Shown here in pieces: positions 62,128 to 64,000 of a stretch of DNA of 64,000 nucleotides; within the stretch, counting starts at the first letter, position 1; each line of letters begins with the position of its first letter. A model generated the notes under the pieces. That model was not told the DNA's origin. It did no database searches and worked only from the letters and a program-made list of their open reading frames with translations. Source of the DNA: Gemmatimonas aurantiaca (GTDB lineage: Bacteria > Gemmatimonadota > Gemmatimonadetes > Gemmatimonadales > Gemmatimonadaceae); assembly GCF_037190085.1 (NCBI RefSeq), contig NZ_JBBCJO010000012.1, forward strand, positions 558,001-622,000, given 5' to 3'. Made by a program: the position numbers and the translations under genes.

Positions 62128-64000
62128 TCAGCGGCCTGGCGGCGTGATGCCTTCGTCCAGGATGTGCGGCGTGACCAGGATCAGGAGGTCGCGCTTGGTC
62201 TCGTTCTTGGTGTTCTGCGAGAACAGCCGGCCGACGAACGGCAGATTCATGAGCACCGGAATCCCGCTGCGGAAGCGCGTGGTTTCGGTGACCGTGAGTC
62301 CGCCGATGACTGCCGCTTCGCCGTCCGCCACCAGCACCTGCGATTCCGCACGCTGCCGGTTGAAGATCACGCCCACATCGGTGGACGAGAGTTCCGCGCT
62401 GGAGTTCTCCGCCTTGATGTTGAGCATCACCATCTTGTTGTTGGTGATCTGCGGCGTGACGGAGAGCTTGATGCCGGCTTCTTCCTTGGAGACCGTGGCG
62501 CGGGGGAAGAACGCCGCCGCGTTGGGCTGACCATTCGCACCGCCGCCACCGCCCCCACCACCGCCGCCGCTGGCGCCACCGCCACCCGACGAGGCGTCGA
62601 TCACCCGGATGGGGATCTCCTGACCGACGAAGATCTCGGCGCTGCGGTTGTTCAGGATCGTGATGCTGGGTTCCGACTGCACATCGGCCAGCGACGACGT
62701 CTGCAGCGCGTTGAGGAAGGCCGTGAGCTGATAGCGACCCAGCGCGGTGCTGTAGATCAGATTGAGCGCGTTCGGCTTGATGGCGTTGTTGGCGTTCGCG
62801 ATGCCGGCGATGGCGTTGCCGCCGAGATTGATGCGGGCCGGGCCTTCGAAGGGCGACCCGCCACCCATCGCGTCGGGCACGCCGTCACCGTTGGTGTCCA
62901 CCGGCTTGAGCGTGTTCGGATCGGTGCGCGGCACCAGCTGCTGGAAGAACTGCTTGTTGCCGGTGCCGAGGTCGTAGGCGAGACCGATGTCCTGGATGCC
63001 GGTGCGGTTGACGAAGACGATCTTCGCCTTGATCGCGACCTGCGGCGTGCGGATGTCGAGCTGCTGGATGCGGGCGACGATTTCCGGCAGACGCGAGGGG
63101 ACTTCGGTGATGATGAGCTTGTTGGTGGCGCTGTCGGCGGCCACGGAGCCGCGTACCACGCAGCCCTGTCCGCCCATCTGATTCTGCTGGCCGCCGCTGC
63201 CGCTGCTCTGATTCACGTTCATGCCCATGTCACGACCGGTGGCGGCCGTGGTGAGGCCGGTGCAGTCGCGAGCCAGCAGAGATTGTACGGTGCCCTTCAG
63301 CACCGCCGCCTTCGCGTAGTTCACATCGAGGATCTGCGTGATCAGCGGCTCGAGCGCCTGGTTCTGCGCCAGATTGCGATAGCTGTCGATGGCGATGATG
63401 CCGCTGGCGTCTTCCGTGGCCGCCAGGCCCTGCGCCTGCAGGATGGCCTGCAGCGCGACGTCCCATGGCTTGTCGGAAATGTCGGCGGTGACGATGCCCT
63501 GGACGTCCTTGCCGACAACGATGGTGCGGCCGGAGAACGTGGCGAAAGCGGCGATGACGTCACGGATGTCCGTGCCATCGTAGCTGACGGTGATGCGCGG
63601 CTTGGGCTGCGGCTGACGGCGGGCCGAGCTGGCCGGTGCCGTGGGTACCACGGGGGCCGCGGTCGCCACAGCGGTCGTTTCGACCGCGGGAGGCGGCGTC
63701 ACCTTCGGCGCTTCGGCCACAGGCACGTCGATCTTCGCGGGCTGCGCAACGACCGGCGTGGGCTCGACCGATGGAGCAACCGGCGTTGCGACCGGGCCGA
63801 CATCGAGGCGGCCAGCCGCCGTCGCCATGGTCGTGCGCGTGACGTTCCCGGTGGTCCAGGGTGCAAACGCCACGGCCGGCGCGGCGAGTGCGATGCGGAC
63901 ACTGTTGCCTTCGCGTTCGACCGTGTAGCGACGCGAGGCGTCGAGATCGATCACGAGACGCACGGTATCGGCGCGGAACTGCGACAACCGCACATTGCGG
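62128..64000 (-). CDS. pilQ: Type IV pilus secretin PilQ, 5' end cut by the window
   Basis: At least 621 residues are visible and the frame stays open at the right edge. An AMIN-domain fragment (RLVIDLDASRRYTVER) comes first, then a Pro/Ala-rich linker, an STN/N0 domain (ITVSYDGTDIRDVIAAFATFSGRTIVV), NolW-like repeats and the secretin core with IGLAYDLG, ILNNRSAEIFVGQEIPIRV and PVLMNLPFVGRLFSQN. A glycine-rich stretch of about 20 residues interrupts the core near 62560. It forms the outer-membrane pore for type IV pili. An internal GTG at 63993 is not the true start. Confidence 0.92.
   Translation of the reverse strand, partial: RNVRLSQFRADTVRLVIDLDASRRYTVEREGNSVRIALAAPAVAFAPWTTGNVTRTTMATAAGRLDVGPVATPVAPSVEPTPVVAQPAKIDVPVAEAPKVTPPPAVETTAVATAAPVVPTAPASSARRQPQPKPRITVSYDGTDIRDVIAAFATFSGRTIVVGKDVQGIVTADISDKPWDVALQAILQAQGLAATEDASGIIAIDSYRNLAQNQALEPLITQILDVNYAKAAVLKGTVQSLLARDCTGLTTAATGRDMGMNVNQSSGSGGQQNQMGGQGCVVRGSVAADSATNKLIITEVPSRLPEIVARIQQLDIRTPQVAIKAKIVFVNRTGIQDIGLAYDLGTGNKQFFQQLVPRTDPNTLKPVDTNGDGVPDAMGGGSPFEGPARINLGGNAIAGIANANNAIKPNALNLIYSTALGRYQLTAFLNALQTSSLADVQSEPSITILNNRSAEIFVGQEIPIRVIDASSGGGGASGGGGGGGGGGANGQPNAAAFFPRATVSKEEAGIKLSVTPQITNNKMVMLNIKAENSSAELSSTDVGVIFNRQRAESQVLVADGEAAVIGGLTVTETTRFRSGIPVLMNLPFVGRLFSQNTKNETKRDLLILVTPHILDEGITPPGR

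Noticed and set aside
1..64000. tRNA, rRNA, CRISPR or insertion sequences
   Set aside because: I saw no cloverleaf-like conserved arms, no rRNA-like conserved blocks, no regularly spaced short repeats and no transposase.

Overview
The window is a continuous stretch of chromosome-like, GC-rich DNA (about 63-67% G+C where I counted lines by eye) with about 50 protein genes and no rRNA, tRNA, insertion sequence, phage or CRISPR array that I could see. A SusC/SusD pair, an ETF:menaquinone-type oxidoreductase, a split F-type ATP synthase operon, a BTAD-ATPase regulator, DUF5916 and S9 peptidase genes, and Lys/Ala-rich protein tails together suggest a Gram-negative, menaquinone-respiring bacterium, most likely of the phylum Gemmatimonadota. 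That assignment is inference from gene content.

Layout. 0.2-4.7 kb: a small exported protein, then the electron-transfer set etfB-etfA plus a membrane Fe-S ETF:quinone oxidoreductase. 4.9-9.3 kb: a SusC/SusD outer-membrane uptake pair. 9.4-10.7 kb: glutaryl-CoA dehydrogenase, a likely electron donor to the ETF. 10.9-18.6 kb: an Ig-repeat lipoprotein, a SprT-like metalloprotein, an mhqO/mhqD-like quinone-detoxification operon with a clear palindromic operator, a phosphoesterase and an isocitrate dehydrogenase. 18.9-25.0 kb: cstA-ybdD peptide/pyruvate uptake followed by S9 and M20 peptidases, a coherent peptide-use block. 25.1-29.8 kb: a sugar salvage cluster (GHMP kinase, two nucleotidyltransferases, GH109 glycosidase). 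29.9-33.7 kb: atpZ-atpI-atpB-atpE-atpF-atpH followed by a cupin where atpA would be expected.

34-40.5 kb: a BsuPI-type lipoprotein, an orphan MoxR ATPase, and then the most unusual region. A 1091-residue BTAD/AAA regulator changes base composition in mid-gene (near 36960), and the A+T-richer DNA continues through a convergent HD-GYP phosphodiesterase. Just upstream of the HD-GYP gene lies a 23-codon open frame with a perfect Shine-Dalgarno sequence.

40.7-64 kb is mostly housekeeping on the minus strand: a sigma-54 activator with a degenerate receiver coupled to gcvT, argF, a nucleotidyltransferase/small-protein pair, hslU, hslV, xerC, trmFO, topA, smg, aroK, aroC, a beta-propeller-like lipoprotein, and the secretin gene pilQ running off the right edge. 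The order topA-trmFO-xerC-hslV-hslU is the same as in Firmicutes, but two opposite-strand genes (a DUF5916 protein and a threonine-dehydratase-like enzyme) sit inside it.

The strongest second-look items are the compositional junction inside the BTAD-ATPase gene, the 23-codon frame beside the HD-GYP gene, the MhqR-like operator, and the interrupted topA-hslU gene order.
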